A stretch of 17,913 nucleotides of DNA from Deltaproteobacteria bacterium (GTDB lineage: Bacteria; Desulfobacterota; Desulfobaccia; Desulfobaccales; 0-14-0-80-60-11), in assembly GCA_021817645.1 (NCBI GenBank), contig JAKAGH010000021.1, forward strand, positions 1 through 17,913, written 5' to 3'. This document shows positions 1-7,548 of this stretch, one piece after another. How positions within the stretch are numbered: position 1 is the stretch's first letter; every line of letters starts with the position of its first letter. The notes below the pieces were generated by a model. It ran no database searches, was not told the origin of the DNA, and saw only the letters and a program-made list of their open reading frames with translations. The position numbers were made by a program, and so were the translations under genes.

Positions 1-1
1 A

Positions 2-1390
2 CTTTATTCCCTGGGCGCGGCCCTGGTATTCTTTCTCCTCACGCTGAAGCGTCAGCCCCAGGTTAAGTGCGATTACCAGATCGCCCTGGCTCTGGGCGCG
101 GGCGGCCTGGTGGTCACCGCCCTCTGCCTCTTTCAGCAAGGGGAGTTGTTCTTCAAAGCCTACCGGGTGGACCTCTTCAGCCAGATTTTCAAATTCGCCC
201 TGGCCCTGGCCTTCTTCCTGGTGCTGACCATTTCCCACAATCTGGCCCACATCGAGGAACGCTACCACGCGGAATTCTTCCTCTTCCTGACCACCACCAC
301 CATCGGCATGATGCTGCTGGTCAGCTCCGTGGAACTCCTGACCATCTACGTGTCCCTGGAGCTCTCTTCCTATTCCCTGTATATCCTGGTGCCCCTGCGC
401 CGGGGCGACGGCATCGACGTGGAGTCGGGCATCAAGTACCTCTTGATCGGTGCGGTCTCTTCGGGCGTGATGCTCTTCGGCCTGAGCTATCTCTTCGGGG
501 CCACGGGGACCACCTATCTGACGGAGATTCTGCCCAAGCTGCCGCAACTGGTGGCCAGCCCCATCGGGTTGCTGGGGCTGCTCCTGGCCCTGGCGGGCTT
601 CTTCTTTAAGCTGTCCGTCTTCCCCTTCCACTTCTGGGCCCCGGACGTTTACCAGGGCGCCGCCAACCAGGTGACCACGTTCATCGCCACCGCGTCCAAG
701 GCTGCAGCCGTGGCCCTGCTGCTCCGCTTGGTGGCCCTGGGCGCCGGCTATGGTTACCACTTCGCCCAGGCCCTGGTCTTCCTCTCCATCGTCTCCATGA
801 CCCTGGGGAACCTGGTGGCCATCGTCCAGAAAGACTTTAAACGCTTGCTGGCCTACTCCTCCATTGCCCATGCCGGCTACTTCCTCATGGGCATCCTCAC
901 CATGAAGGAAGCGGGCTACATTGCCGCGGTCTATTACGCCCTGGCCTACCTGGTGATGAACTTTACCGTGTTCATGGTCATCTCCGAAGTGGCCAAGGAC
1001 GGCCGGGATTTGAAGATCCAGGAACTTGCCGGCTTGTACCGCCGCAGCCCCCTGCTCAGCTTGAGCCTTATTGTCGGCCTCTTTGCCCTGGCGGGCGTGC
1101 CGCCCTCCATCGGCTTCACCGGCAAACTCATGCTCTTTACCTCCGCCATGAGCCAGGGCTATTTCTGGCTGGTCCTGATCGGCGCGGTGAACGGCACCAT
1201 TTCCCTGTACTACTATCTGCGGGTGATCTACGCTTCCTACTTCACCGATGATCCCAGCCTGGGGTCCATCACTATATCCGCTCCCATGCGCTGCCTGAAT
1301 TATGCCTTGATCGCCATCGTCCTGGGCTTCGGGGTCTTCCCGGACCGCATCGTCGAACTGGCCAAAGCCGCAGTGAAAACAGTGCTTTAG
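2..1390 (+). CDS. nuoN: NADH-quinone oxidoreductase subunit N (5'-truncated by window edge)
   Basis: Membrane proton-pumping subunit of respiratory complex I (MrpD-like antiporter fold). The frame is open from base 2 to TAG 1388-1390, so the true start lies left of the window and about 462 codons are visible; the family is usually 480-500 residues. Nearly the whole protein is hydrophobic helices. Hallmarks seen are FKLSVFPFHFWAPDVYQG, the ATASKAAAVALLLRL helix with its conserved Lys, KDFKRLLAYSSIAHAGY, and LAGVPPSIGFTGK. These Lys residues belong to the proton path in the family. The GTG at 110 is internal (VVTALCL) and not a real start. It is presumably the last gene of a nuo operon reading in from the left, and it ends at a strong palindrome shared with the convergent gene. 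NuoM/NuoL are less likely because of the APDVYQGA signature. Confidence 0.93.
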   Translation, partial: LYSLGAALVFFLLTLKRQPQVKCDYQIALALGAGGLVVTALCLFQQGELFFKAYRVDLFSQIFKFALALAFFLVLTISHNLAHIEERYHAEFFLFLTTTTIGMMLLVSSVELLTIYVSLELSSYSLYILVPLRRGDGIDVESGIKYLLIGAVSSGVMLFGLSYLFGATGTTYLTEILPKLPQLVASPIGLLGLLLALAGFFFKLSVFPFHFWAPDVYQGAANQVTTFIATASKAAAVALLLRLVALGAGYGYHFAQALVFLSIVSMTLGNLVAIVQKDFKRLLAYSSIAHAGYFLMGILTMKEAGYIAAVYYALAYLVMNFTVFMVISEVAKDGRDLKIQELAGLYRRSPLLSLSLIVGLFALAGVPPSIGFTGKLMLFTSAMSQGYFWLVLIGAVNGTISLYYYLRVIYASYFTDDPSLGSITISAPMRCLNYALIAIVLGFGVFPDRIVELAKAAVKTVL

Positions 1391-1522
1391 AAGATTCACC
1401 ACAGAGGCACGGAGAACACAGAGTTTCACAGAGAATAAGAAAGAGGGTGGGCCGTTGGCCCACCCTCTTTCTTATTTTCCTCTGTGTATCTCTGTGCCCT
1501 CTGTGTCTCCGTGGTGAATCTT
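1391..1522. repeat. 132-bp palindromic intergenic element
   Basis: The whole gap between two convergent genes is one inverted repeat. The outer arms (1391-1433 and 1480-1522) match at about 36 of 43 positions, starting with an exact AAGATTCACCAC / GTGGTGAATCTT pair. Inside is a perfect 20-bp stem. The arms carry the CACAGAG-type wording that I know as a dispersed repeat in many environmental genomes; that assignment is from memory. Confidence 0.8.
1434..1476. terminator. Bidirectional hairpin terminator between nuoN and the activator gene
   Basis: Perfect 20-bp stem (1434-1453 with 1457-1476) around a 3-base GTT loop. A GC core (GGGTGGGCC) is flanked by AT-rich ends, so either strand ends in a T-rich run. 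Its position between converging stop codons fits termination in both directions. There is no classical long U-tract, so efficiency is uncertain. Confidence 0.6.
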
Positions 1523-1523
1523 T

Positions 1524-2558
1524 TTAATTCCCCGGTGCGGTGCGGATCTGCATCAGGTCGATGTGGTGCGAATGGAGCCAGCGGTAGATGGTCTTGCTGC
1601 AGACCCTGAGCCGCCGGGACAGCGCGGAGATGTTGCCCCCTTCCGCCAATAGGAGTTCCTCCAATTGGGTCCGGCCCGGGCGGGCCGGGAAATCCTGCAC
1701 CCGGGGCAGGTAAGGCGGCCCCCCCCTGCCCGCCAGGGGGGAGGTAAAAGACAGGTCCCGCTCCCGGATCAGGGCCCCGGCATTAAAAAGGACGGCCCGG
1801 GTGATGACGTTCTTCAATTCCCGGACATTTCCCGGCCACAAGTGCTGTTGCAGGCGGCGCGCCGCAGCCGCAGTAAAACCCACCGGCCTCTCCCCGCCCA
1901 GGAGCCGGGCCGCGCCCTGGGCAAAGTGGTGGGCCAGCAGCAGAATGTCCTCCCCCCGCTCCCTCAGGGGCGGCAGGTGGAGGAACAACACTGCCAGACG
2001 GTCAAAAAGATCATGGCGGAACCGCCCCTGGGCCATGAGACCGGGGAGGTCCTGATTGCTGGCGGCCACCAGCCGCACATCCACCCGGATGGGAGCATCC
2101 GCGCCCACGGGCTCGATCTCCCCCTGCTCCACGGCCCTGAGCAGCCGGGGCTGGATCGCCAGCGGCAGATCGCCCACTTCATCCAGGAACAGGGTGCCCC
2201 CATGGGCCAGCTTGAACTTGCCGCACCGGCTGCGGCGGGCATCGGTGAAGGAACCTTGCAAATGGCCAAAGAGCTCGCTGCAGGCCAGGGACTCGAGCAA
2301 GGTGGCGCAATTGATGCGCAAAAAGGGCTGACCGCCCCGCGGGCTCAACTGCCAGAGGGCCTCGGCCACTAATTCCTTGCCCGTGCCCGGCTCGCCCGCG
2401 AGGAGCACCGGCAGCTCGGATCGGGCATAAAGGGGCAGGCTGGCCAAAATTTGCAGCAAAGGAGGATAAACGGTGATGATGCGGCTTAGGGGCGGAGTCA
2501 GGCCGGGATTCCGAAAGTTTGCCTCCCCAGAGGCCAGATGGCAATTATTCCCGACCAT
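1524..2558 (-). CDS. Sigma-54-dependent Fis-family transcriptional activator without receiver domain
   Basis: AAA+ enhancer-binding protein that would remodel sigma-54 RNA polymerase using ATP (344 aa). Domains in order: a short N-terminal stretch (1-45) with no receiver, PAS or GAF; AAA+ core with Walker A GEPGTGKE (55-62), sigma-54 contact loop GSFTDA (102-107) instead of GAFTGA, Walker B LFLDEV (123-128), arginine-finger region FRHDLFDRL (180-188), PPLRERGEDI (196-205) and sensor II WPGNVREL (241-248); then a proline-rich linker and a Fis-type helix-turn-helix (about 300-335). ATG 2558 has GGGAGAGG 7 bases upstream. The lack of a sensory domain suggests control by abundance or a partner protein. 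An AT-rich promoter region lies upstream. Target genes are unknown. Confidence 0.88.
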   Translation of the reverse strand: MVGNNCHLASGEANFRNPGLTPPLSRIITVYPPLLQILASLPLYARSELPVLLAGEPGTGKELVAEALWQLSPRGGQPFLRINCATLLESLACSELFGHLQGSFTDARRSRCGKFKLAHGGTLFLDEVGDLPLAIQPRLLRAVEQGEIEPVGADAPIRVDVRLVAASNQDLPGLMAQGRFRHDLFDRLAVLFLHLPPLRERGEDILLLAHHFAQGAARLLGGERPVGFTAAAARRLQQHLWPGNVRELKNVITRAVLFNAGALIRERDLSFTSPLAGRGGPPYLPRVQDFPARPGRTQLEELLLAEGGNISALSRRLRVCSKTIYRWLHSHHIDLMQIRTAPGN

Positions 2559-2673
2559 GAGCTTGCCTCTCCCATTGCTTGCGCGGGTCCCTCTAAGGGT
2601 TAGGAGAATTCGGGTGGGTGCAAGTTAGAGTTTTGTTGTAAACTTTTTCCTTAAATATAAAATAAATTATTAT

Positions 2674-2703
2674 ATAATAATAATAGATAAAATTAATTGT
2701 CAA
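2674..2703 (-). promoter_or_regulatory. Putative sigma-70 promoter of the activator gene, with palindrome over the -10
   Basis: On the minus strand a perfect TTGACA (2698-2703) is followed after 18 bases by TATTAT (2674-2679). It sits in a roughly 95-bp AT-rich tract inside a GC-rich genome. The 16-bp perfect palindrome ATTATTATATAATAAT (2666-2681) overlaps the -10 box and could be an operator or just AT-rich promoter DNA. The leader would be about 108 bases. Confidence 0.5.
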
Positions 2704-2757
2704 GCTATTTTTCATTATTTTATGTAGACCCGAATTTATTAAATTTCCCCCAACCAT

Positions 2758-3240
2758 CTAAAGCCCGGCCAAGATATCTTCCGCCTGCCTCCTGACCTCC
2801 GGGTAAGGGCTGGTTAAGGCCAGGACCTGCACCCGCCCCTTGAAACCCTGCTGCTCCACCCGGCTGCGGGTTTCCACCTGTGCCATCATGGCCTGCAGAA
2901 CTTCCGCCACCACCAAAGCTTCCGGATAATCCAACAGCCGGTTCAAGGCCCCCCACTCCTCCGGCAACCCGTATTCTTCCAAAAACTTCTTTACAAATAT
3001 CGTAAATTTCTTGGTGCCGTGGCAAGCCTCCAATTCCTTCAAAGCAGTCCGGTATTCCGGGCGGCCCCGTTTGCCCTTGAACAGGGCCTCGGCCTGGCGC
3101 AAAGCCTCCAGCCGCACCTTCTCCGCCTCCTTTTTGGGCAGCCGCGGCTTTTTGGGTCCCGGATACTGCTGGCGATCCCGGCGCTGGTCGATCTCCTTCC
3201 AGGTCAGGCGTTCCCGCTCGTCGTCATCTTTCGGGGTCAT
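2758..3240 (-). CDS. Conserved hypothetical charged protein
   Basis: 160 aa, no function recognised. The N-terminal 60 residues are extremely charged (DDDERERLTWKEIDQRRDRQ, then KKPRLPKKEAEK) and likely flexible. The C-terminal part (about 60-160) reads as amphipathic helices (LKELEACHG, FVKKFLEEYGLP, VVAEVLQAMMAQV, YPEVRRQAEDILAGL), possibly a small helical-repeat fold. A WKEID(Q/R)RRDR opening is, to my recollection, typical of a deltaproteobacterial hypothetical family. ATG 3240 is preceded by AAGGAAAG. It starts 24 bases after the radical SAM stop codon, so the two are probably co-transcribed. There is no signal peptide or membrane segment. Confidence 0.72.
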   Translation of the reverse strand: MTPKDDDERERLTWKEIDQRRDRQQYPGPKKPRLPKKEAEKVRLEALRQAEALFKGKRGRPEYRTALKELEACHGTKKFTIFVKKFLEEYGLPEEWGALNRLLDYPEALVVAEVLQAMMAQVETRSRVEQQGFKGRVQVLALTSPYPEVRRQAEDILAGL

Positions 3241-3264
3241 TGGTCTTTCCTTATGAAAACGGTC

Positions 3265-4563
3265 CTAAAAGATCCAATTCGGGTGCTGCGCCATCACTTT
3301 TTCCAAATACTCCCAAATCCAATCTTTAACGGCCGGGGCCAGGTAAAACCTGGGCCAGAGGAGATTGTCCCCGGGGTCCAGCAATCCTTCTTCCAGGGCC
3401 TGCCGGTGCAGGGCCAACCCCGGATAGATGCGGATGCCCACGGTCAAATTCACCAGTTGGGGCCGGTATTGCTCCAGTAAAGCCACGCTCTCCGCCACCG
3501 TCTCCGGGGTTTCCCCGGGTCCTCCCAGCAGCAGGAAGCAGGAATAGGCAATGCCTTCTGCCTCCATGAGTTGGAAGGCAAGCTCCACCTGCCGCCGCCC
3601 GAAACCCTTGTCCAACTTGGTCAAGGTCAATTCCGAGCCGCTTTCGTTGCCCACCTGCATGAAGGTGCCGCCGGCCTCCCGGCAGAGACGGAACAGCTCC
3701 CGGTCCGGGGCCGCGGGGTTGATGAGCGCGCCCCACTGCAGGGGCAGCTTGAGATCGATAATGGCCCGGCAGAGCCTCTTGGCATAGTCCGGAGGGCAGT
3801 TAAAGAGATTATCCACGAAATAAAAGCGGGTGATGCCCCACTGCTCATGCCAGGCCGTCAGCCAACTTGCCACCTGCTCCGGCTCCCAGGCCCGGAACCG
3901 CCGCCCTTCCAGCATGGGGGTGGTGCAATAGATGCACTTCATGGGGCAGCCCCGGCGGGTCTGCACCGGCACCATGCCCGGCAGTTTGGCGCTGCCCATG
4001 GCTTCCTGGTACAGCTGGGGAGAAAAGTATTCCAGGGCCGGAGGTGACAAATCTTTGAGGTCGGCCACCCGGTGCGCCGGGTTCAGCCGCCACGCGTCCG
4101 CCTGCCGCCACACCAGCCCGGAGACCTTCTCCCAATCTCGAGACCCAGAAAAGGCTGACAAAAAATCCCGGAAGGCCGCCTCCCCTTCCCCGGCCACCCC
4201 AAAGTCGGCCCCCAGATAGGCCATAAATTCCTGGGGCATGATGCTGAAGCCGGCTCCCCCCACCACGATGGCCGCGGCGCTGAGTTCCCGGAGCAGGTCC
4301 ACCAGGTCCTTCACCTCACCAATGAAGGATTCGGGATGACGGCTGTCCTGGTTATCAATATTTCTGAGAGATAAGGCAATGATTTCTGGAGAAAATTCGG
4401 CCACCACCCGGCGCACTTCCCCGAGGGGGTCGGCGGCAAACATGAAATCCAAAACCCGGACTTCCTGCTCATTTTGCACCGCGGCCACCACCGAGGCCAG
4501 GCCCACGGGCAAAGGCGGGACCACCAGGCGTAACCGGTTGGGGGAGATGAAGAGGATCCGCAT
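3265..4563 (-). CDS. B12-binding-domain radical SAM protein
   Basis: 432 aa. The N-terminal cobalamin-binding-like Rossmann domain (1-140) has VVGGAGFS (100-107) and AGEGE (124-128). The radical SAM core follows with the [4Fe-4S] motif CPMKCIYC (Cys206, Cys210, Cys213) and then strands typical of the TIM barrel (FYFVDNLFNC, LLLGGPGET). The cobalamin-ligand motif DxHxxG is absent (the region reads LDFMFAADPLG), as in many members, so cobalamin binding may be base-off without His or lost. The family covers methylthiotransferases, radical methylases and lipid/hopanoid enzymes; the substrate cannot be read from sequence. It lacks a TRAM domain, so it is not MiaB-like. ATG 4563 has a weak ribosome site. 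It leads a two-gene unit with the downstream hypothetical gene. Confidence 0.85.
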   Translation of the reverse strand: MRILFISPNRLRLVVPPLPVGLASVVAAVQNEQEVRVLDFMFAADPLGEVRRVVAEFSPEIIALSLRNIDNQDSRHPESFIGEVKDLVDLLRELSAAAIVVGGAGFSIMPQEFMAYLGADFGVAGEGEAAFRDFLSAFSGSRDWEKVSGLVWRQADAWRLNPAHRVADLKDLSPPALEYFSPQLYQEAMGSAKLPGMVPVQTRRGCPMKCIYCTTPMLEGRRFRAWEPEQVASWLTAWHEQWGITRFYFVDNLFNCPPDYAKRLCRAIIDLKLPLQWGALINPAAPDRELFRLCREAGGTFMQVGNESGSELTLTKLDKGFGRRQVELAFQLMEAEGIAYSCFLLLGGPGETPETVAESVALLEQYRPQLVNLTVGIRIYPGLALHRQALEEGLLDPGDNLLWPRFYLAPAVKDWIWEYLEKVMAQHPNWIF

Positions 4564-4632
4564 AGAATTGGGCCTATTCAGAAAAGTTCAAGGTTCAAGG
4601 TTAAAGTTGAAACTTATGCGAATCTCTTTTCT

Positions 4633-4668
4633 GTCATTCTGAACGGAGCGCAGCGGAGTGAAGAATCT
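4633..4668. repeat. GTCATTCTGA-type dispersed repeat, copy 1
   Basis: Starts GTCATTCTGAAC and ends GTGAAGAATC, with the internal GGAGCGCAGCG palindrome-like core. The same wording recurs at 11024-11048 and twice, in opposite orientation, at 13198-13267. Confidence 0.75.
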
Positions 4669-4671
4669 CTT

Positions 4672-4758
4672 ATTTCCCCCTTTTCTAAAGGGGGGAAGGG
4701 GGGATTTTATGAGCCTCCGAAAATCCCCCTAATCCCCCTTTAAAAAGGGGGACTTAAA
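4672..4758. repeat. Poly-C/poly-G palindromic repeat, copy 1 (possible terminator of pth)
   Basis: Runs of five to six C and G separated by T/A triplets form several hairpins (CCCCCTTTT...AAAGGGGGG; AATCCCCCT...AGGGGGAT). On the minus strand it begins just after the pth stop codon, with a CCCCCTTT/AAAGGGGG stem, so it may also end pth transcription. A second copy lies at 5454-5542. Confidence 0.75.
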
Positions 4759-4761
4759 AAG

Positions 4762-5382
4762 TTACTCGCCCGGCATCCCGTGAAACCGGTTCTGCGCCGC
4801 GTGCAACCCTTCCCTGATCAAACAATCCACCGCGCCCGCGCCCCGCTCCACCAGTCCGGCAATGGACTCTTCCTCTTCCCGGGAAAAATGGGAGAGCACG
4901 TAATTTTCCGTGGGCATCTGCGCCGGCGGCCGGCCGATGCCCAGTTTCACCCGGATAAATTCTTCGGTGTCCAGGGCGTTGATAATGGAGAGCACCCCCT
5001 TATGCCCCCCGGGGCCGCCCCTTTCCACGATTTTCAGGCGTCCCAGGGGCACGTCCAGGTCGTCGTGCACCACCACCAGGGCGGCAGGGGTAAATTTAAA
5101 ATAAGCCAGCAGCCGGGAGACCGCGCGGCCGCTCAAGTTCATGTAGGTCGCGGGTTGGGCCAAAACCACGGTCTGCCCCCCTACCCTGCCCTGGCCCCAG
5201 TTGGCGTCCAGAGTACTCTTATTTAAAGGCAGCCGCCAGTGCTCCGCCAGCGCGGCCACCACCAGAAACCCCAGATTATGCCGGGTCCAGGCGTACTGGG
5301 GGCCAGGATTTCCCAACCCCACCACTAAATGACGGTTTTCAGTTTTCGGTTTTCGGTTTTCGGTGGAAGAATCTCTGGACAT
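4762..5382 (-). CDS. pth: Peptidyl-tRNA hydrolase
   Basis: Releases tRNA from prematurely dropped peptidyl-tRNA in the cytosol. 206 aa against a usual 185-195. The family motifs are all present: GLGNPG (22-27, substrate Asn25), TRHNLGF with catalytic His35, TYMNLSG (Asn84), HDDLD with Asp109, and GGPGGHKG (His129; the residue after His is Lys, where E. coli has Asn). The first 17 residues are a non-family extension (TENRKPKTENR) encoded by a 7-bp tandem repeat, and there is no other ATG before the conserved HLVVGLGNPG, so translation must start in or before the repeat or at an unrecognised codon. Upstream lie a palindromic repeat and prs; rplY, often found between them, is missing. Confidence 0.95.
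   Translation of the reverse strand: MSRDSSTENRKPKTENRHLVVGLGNPGPQYAWTRHNLGFLVVAALAEHWRLPLNKSTLDANWGQGRVGGQTVVLAQPATYMNLSGRAVSRLLAYFKFTPAALVVVHDDLDVPLGRLKIVERGGPGGHKGVLSIINALDTEEFIRVKLGIGRPPAQMPTENYVLSHFSREEEESIAGLVERGAGAVDCLIREGLHAAQNRFHGMPGE
5333..5364. repeat. Heptamer tandem repeat inside the 5' end of pth
   Basis: Four consecutive units of (A/G)GTTTTC plus a partial one on the plus strand. Read on the minus strand as codons they give TENRKPKTENR at the Pth N-terminus. A similar AAAACTG repeat is seen at 15236-15250, just before another gene. Confidence 0.8.
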
Positions 5383-5453
5383 GAGAATAAGGCGACAAAA
5401 TTATGGAATTATGCCAATTAAGAGGCGGTTGAAGTACTGATAGAAGCATTTCT

Positions 5454-5542
5454 TATCCCCCCTTTTGAAAAAGGGGGGTTAGGGGGGATTTGTTAAGCGC
5501 CCGAAATCCCCCTAAAATCCCCATTTTTCAAAGGGAGACTTT
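5454..5542. repeat. Poly-C/poly-G palindromic repeat, copy 2, between prs and pth
   Basis: Same design as 4672-4758: CCCCCCTTTTGAAAAAGGGGGG hairpin halves, then AGGGGGGATTTG paired with GAAATCCCCCT, ending AAAGGGAGACTT. It occupies most of the 232-bp prs-pth gap. The remaining 5543-5614 shows nothing recognisable. Confidence 0.75.
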
Positions 5543-5614
5543 AGAACCCGCTCTTTCGCCAAGACATGAATTTCCGGATGAAGATAATTTTCTAATAGTG
5601 ACAAACCGAAGACT

Positions 5615-6550
5615 TTAAACGAACAAAGAACTTACCGAATCCTGGCTATGGATGCGGCTGATGGCCTCCCCCAGCAGCGGCGCCACGGACAGCACCTGAA
5701 TCTTTTCCAGGGCCGCGGCCTCCGGCTCCAGGGGGATGCTGTCGGTTACCGCCAGGCTTTGGAGCAGAGACCCCTGGAGGTTGCTCACCGCGTTGCGGGC
5801 CATTACCGGGTGGGTGATGCAGGCATGCACCCCCCGGGCCCCGTGGCGGATCAGCAGTTCCGCGGCCATGGTCACTGTGGCCCCGGTATTGATCATGTCA
5901 TCCAGAATGATGGCCTCTTTGCCCCAGACATTGCCGATGAGGGTCATGGCTTTAATGGCCGGCCCCTCCCGGCGTTTGTCAATGATGGCCAACGAGGTGT
6001 GCAGCCTTTTGGCGAAGGCCCGGGCCCGCTCCACGCCGCCCGCGTCCGGGGAGACCACCACCACGTCGGCGCCGAAGCGTTCGCGAATGTAGTCCAGGAC
6101 CACGGGCGCGGCAAAGAGGTGATCCACGGGGATGTTAAAAAACCCCTGGATCTGGCCGGCGTGCAGGTCCATGGTCAAGAGGCGGTTGGCCCCGGCGGTG
6201 GTAATTAAATCCGCCACCAGCTTGGCGGAAATGGGCACCCGGGGCCCGGTTTTCCGGTCTTGCCGGGCGTAAGCGTAATAAGGCACCACTGCGGTGATGC
6301 AGGCCGCGGACGCCCTCTTCAAGGCGTCCACCATCAGGAGGAGTTCCACCAGATATTCATTGCAGGGCACGGACAGGGGCTGGACCACAAAGACATCCTT
6401 GCCTCGCACGTTCTCCCGGAACTCCACCATCAGTTCCCCATCGGAGAACTTGCCCACCACCGCCTCGCCCAAAGGCACTTCCAGGTGCTGGCAGATTTTC
6501 TCGGCCAGGGGCCGGTTGGCATTACCGCTGAAGATCTTCAAATCATCCAT
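5615..6550 (-). CDS. prs: Ribose-phosphate pyrophosphokinase (PRPP synthetase)
   Basis: Makes PRPP from ribose 5-phosphate and ATP for nucleotide, His and Trp synthesis. 311 aa, the normal class I length. Seen: GKFSDGEL near the N-terminus, YYAYARQDRK (91-100), MDLHAGQIQGFF (127-138, catalytic His130), flexible-loop region KRLHT (181-185), and the PRPP-binding loop ILDDMINTGAT (215-225). This loop departs from the usual DDMIDTAGT (Asn for Asp, GA for AG); Asp217 and Asp218 are kept. Its ATG lies inside the 3' end of ispE (13-bp overlap), so it is translated from the same message. Stop TAA at 5615-5617. Confidence 0.95.
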   Translation of the reverse strand: MDDLKIFSGNANRPLAEKICQHLEVPLGEAVVGKFSDGELMVEFRENVRGKDVFVVQPLSVPCNEYLVELLLMVDALKRASAACITAVVPYYAYARQDRKTGPRVPISAKLVADLITTAGANRLLTMDLHAGQIQGFFNIPVDHLFAAPVVLDYIRERFGADVVVVSPDAGGVERARAFAKRLHTSLAIIDKRREGPAIKAMTLIGNVWGKEAIILDDMINTGATVTMAAELLIRHGARGVHACITHPVMARNAVSNLQGSLLQSLAVTDSIPLEPEAAALEKIQVLSVAPLLGEAISRIHSQDSVSSLFV

Positions 6551-7461
6551 ATCTGGTCACCCCAGGCCGTGGTCGCCTCCTGGCCGGTAAGGCCCCGGGC
6601 TACGGCCATCCATCCCGGAAAATCCCGCCGCAATTCCTGCCCGGCTTGACGGGCCTCCTCCCAGGAAGGAAACAGCCCGAAAAGAGTCGGACCGCTGCCG
6701 GACATGCCCCGGGCCTGGGCTCCCAGGCTCCCCAGAGTCTCCAGCAGTTGCGCCAGTTCGGGATATTTCTTCAGGGTAACGCTCTCCAGGTCATTATGGA
6801 CCCAGGCGGCGGGTTGCCCCGGATCCCAGTTACCCTCTTCCAGAACTTTATACCTCTTTAAAGAGTCCAGGTCCAGACTTTCATAAACCCAGCGGGTGGA
6901 AACCCTGACCCCGGGATTGAGCAGCAGGTACCAGTAGGCGGGCAACTGCACCGGCGAAAGCTTCTCGCCGATACCCCGGGCCCATGCCGGAGAGAGCCCC
7001 AAGAAAAAGGGCACGTCCGCGCCCAAGCCGACGGCCAGGCCTTGCAGCGCTTCGGCCGAGAGCGGCTCCCCGGCCATGGCGTTCAGGGCCAGCAAGGTGG
7101 CGGCCGCGTCGCTGCTGCCGCCGCCCAAACCCGCAGCCGCAGGAATCCGCTTGTGCAGCTGGATATGGGCCCCCACCTTCCGGCCCGTGGCTTGCTGGAA
7201 TTCCAGGGCCGCCTGCCACACCAGATTCCCCGGACCCCGGGGTATCCCCGGCTGGTCGCAGTCCAGCAAGATGCCGGGGGAAGTGGGAGTGATGATCAAT
7301 TCATCAGCCAGACTCAGGGGCTGCATAATGGTGAGCAGATCATGGTAGCCGTCGGCGCGGCGGCCCAAAACCCGCAGATAGAGATTGACTTTGGCAGGGC
7401 ACAGGACTTGAAAGCCGGCTGCACCGGGAGTTGGCGTCAGTTTGCGGAAAGGCGGGGTCAT
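6538..7461 (-). CDS. ispE: 4-(cytidine 5'-diphospho)-2-C-methyl-D-erythritol kinase
   Basis: ATP-dependent kinase of the MEP isoprenoid pathway, GHMP superfamily, cytosolic. 307 aa, close to the usual 280-310. Seen: CPAKVNLYLRVLGRRADGYH (21-40; Lys24, Asn26, GYH), the glycine-rich ATP loop PAAAGLGGGSSDAA (107-120), GADVPFFL (148-155, likely catalytic Asp150), and GMSGSGPTLFGLF in the C-terminal domain. The first dozen residues are a poorly conserved lead-in, but ATG 7461 is the first in-frame start before the motif. It overlaps prs by 13 bp; the ispE-prs neighbourhood is conserved in many proteobacteria. The region upstream (7462-7548) has no clear promoter. Confidence 0.95.
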   Translation of the reverse strand: MTPPFRKLTPTPGAAGFQVLCPAKVNLYLRVLGRRADGYHDLLTIMQPLSLADELIITPTSPGILLDCDQPGIPRGPGNLVWQAALEFQQATGRKVGAHIQLHKRIPAAAGLGGGSSDAAATLLALNAMAGEPLSAEALQGLAVGLGADVPFFLGLSPAWARGIGEKLSPVQLPAYWYLLLNPGVRVSTRWVYESLDLDSLKRYKVLEEGNWDPGQPAAWVHNDLESVTLKKYPELAQLLETLGSLGAQARGMSGSGPTLFGLFPSWEEARQAGQELRRDFPGWMAVARGLTGQEATTAWGDQIWMI

Positions 7462-7548
7462 ACTTGCTTATCCCTAGGAGCGGACCCGCTTGTGCAGCCC
7501 TGGTAAGTATGCACCCGCGCCTGCGCCCCAACTTGACATGGGTATCCA

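Noticed and set aside
67..609. 180-codon frame overlapping nuoN in another frame
   Set aside because: Pro/Gly/Arg-rich shadow of nuoN, a typical GC-rich artefact with no motif.
1665..2372. 235-codon plus-strand frame opposite the activator gene
   Set aside because: Antisense shadow; the minus frame has full AAA+ motifs.
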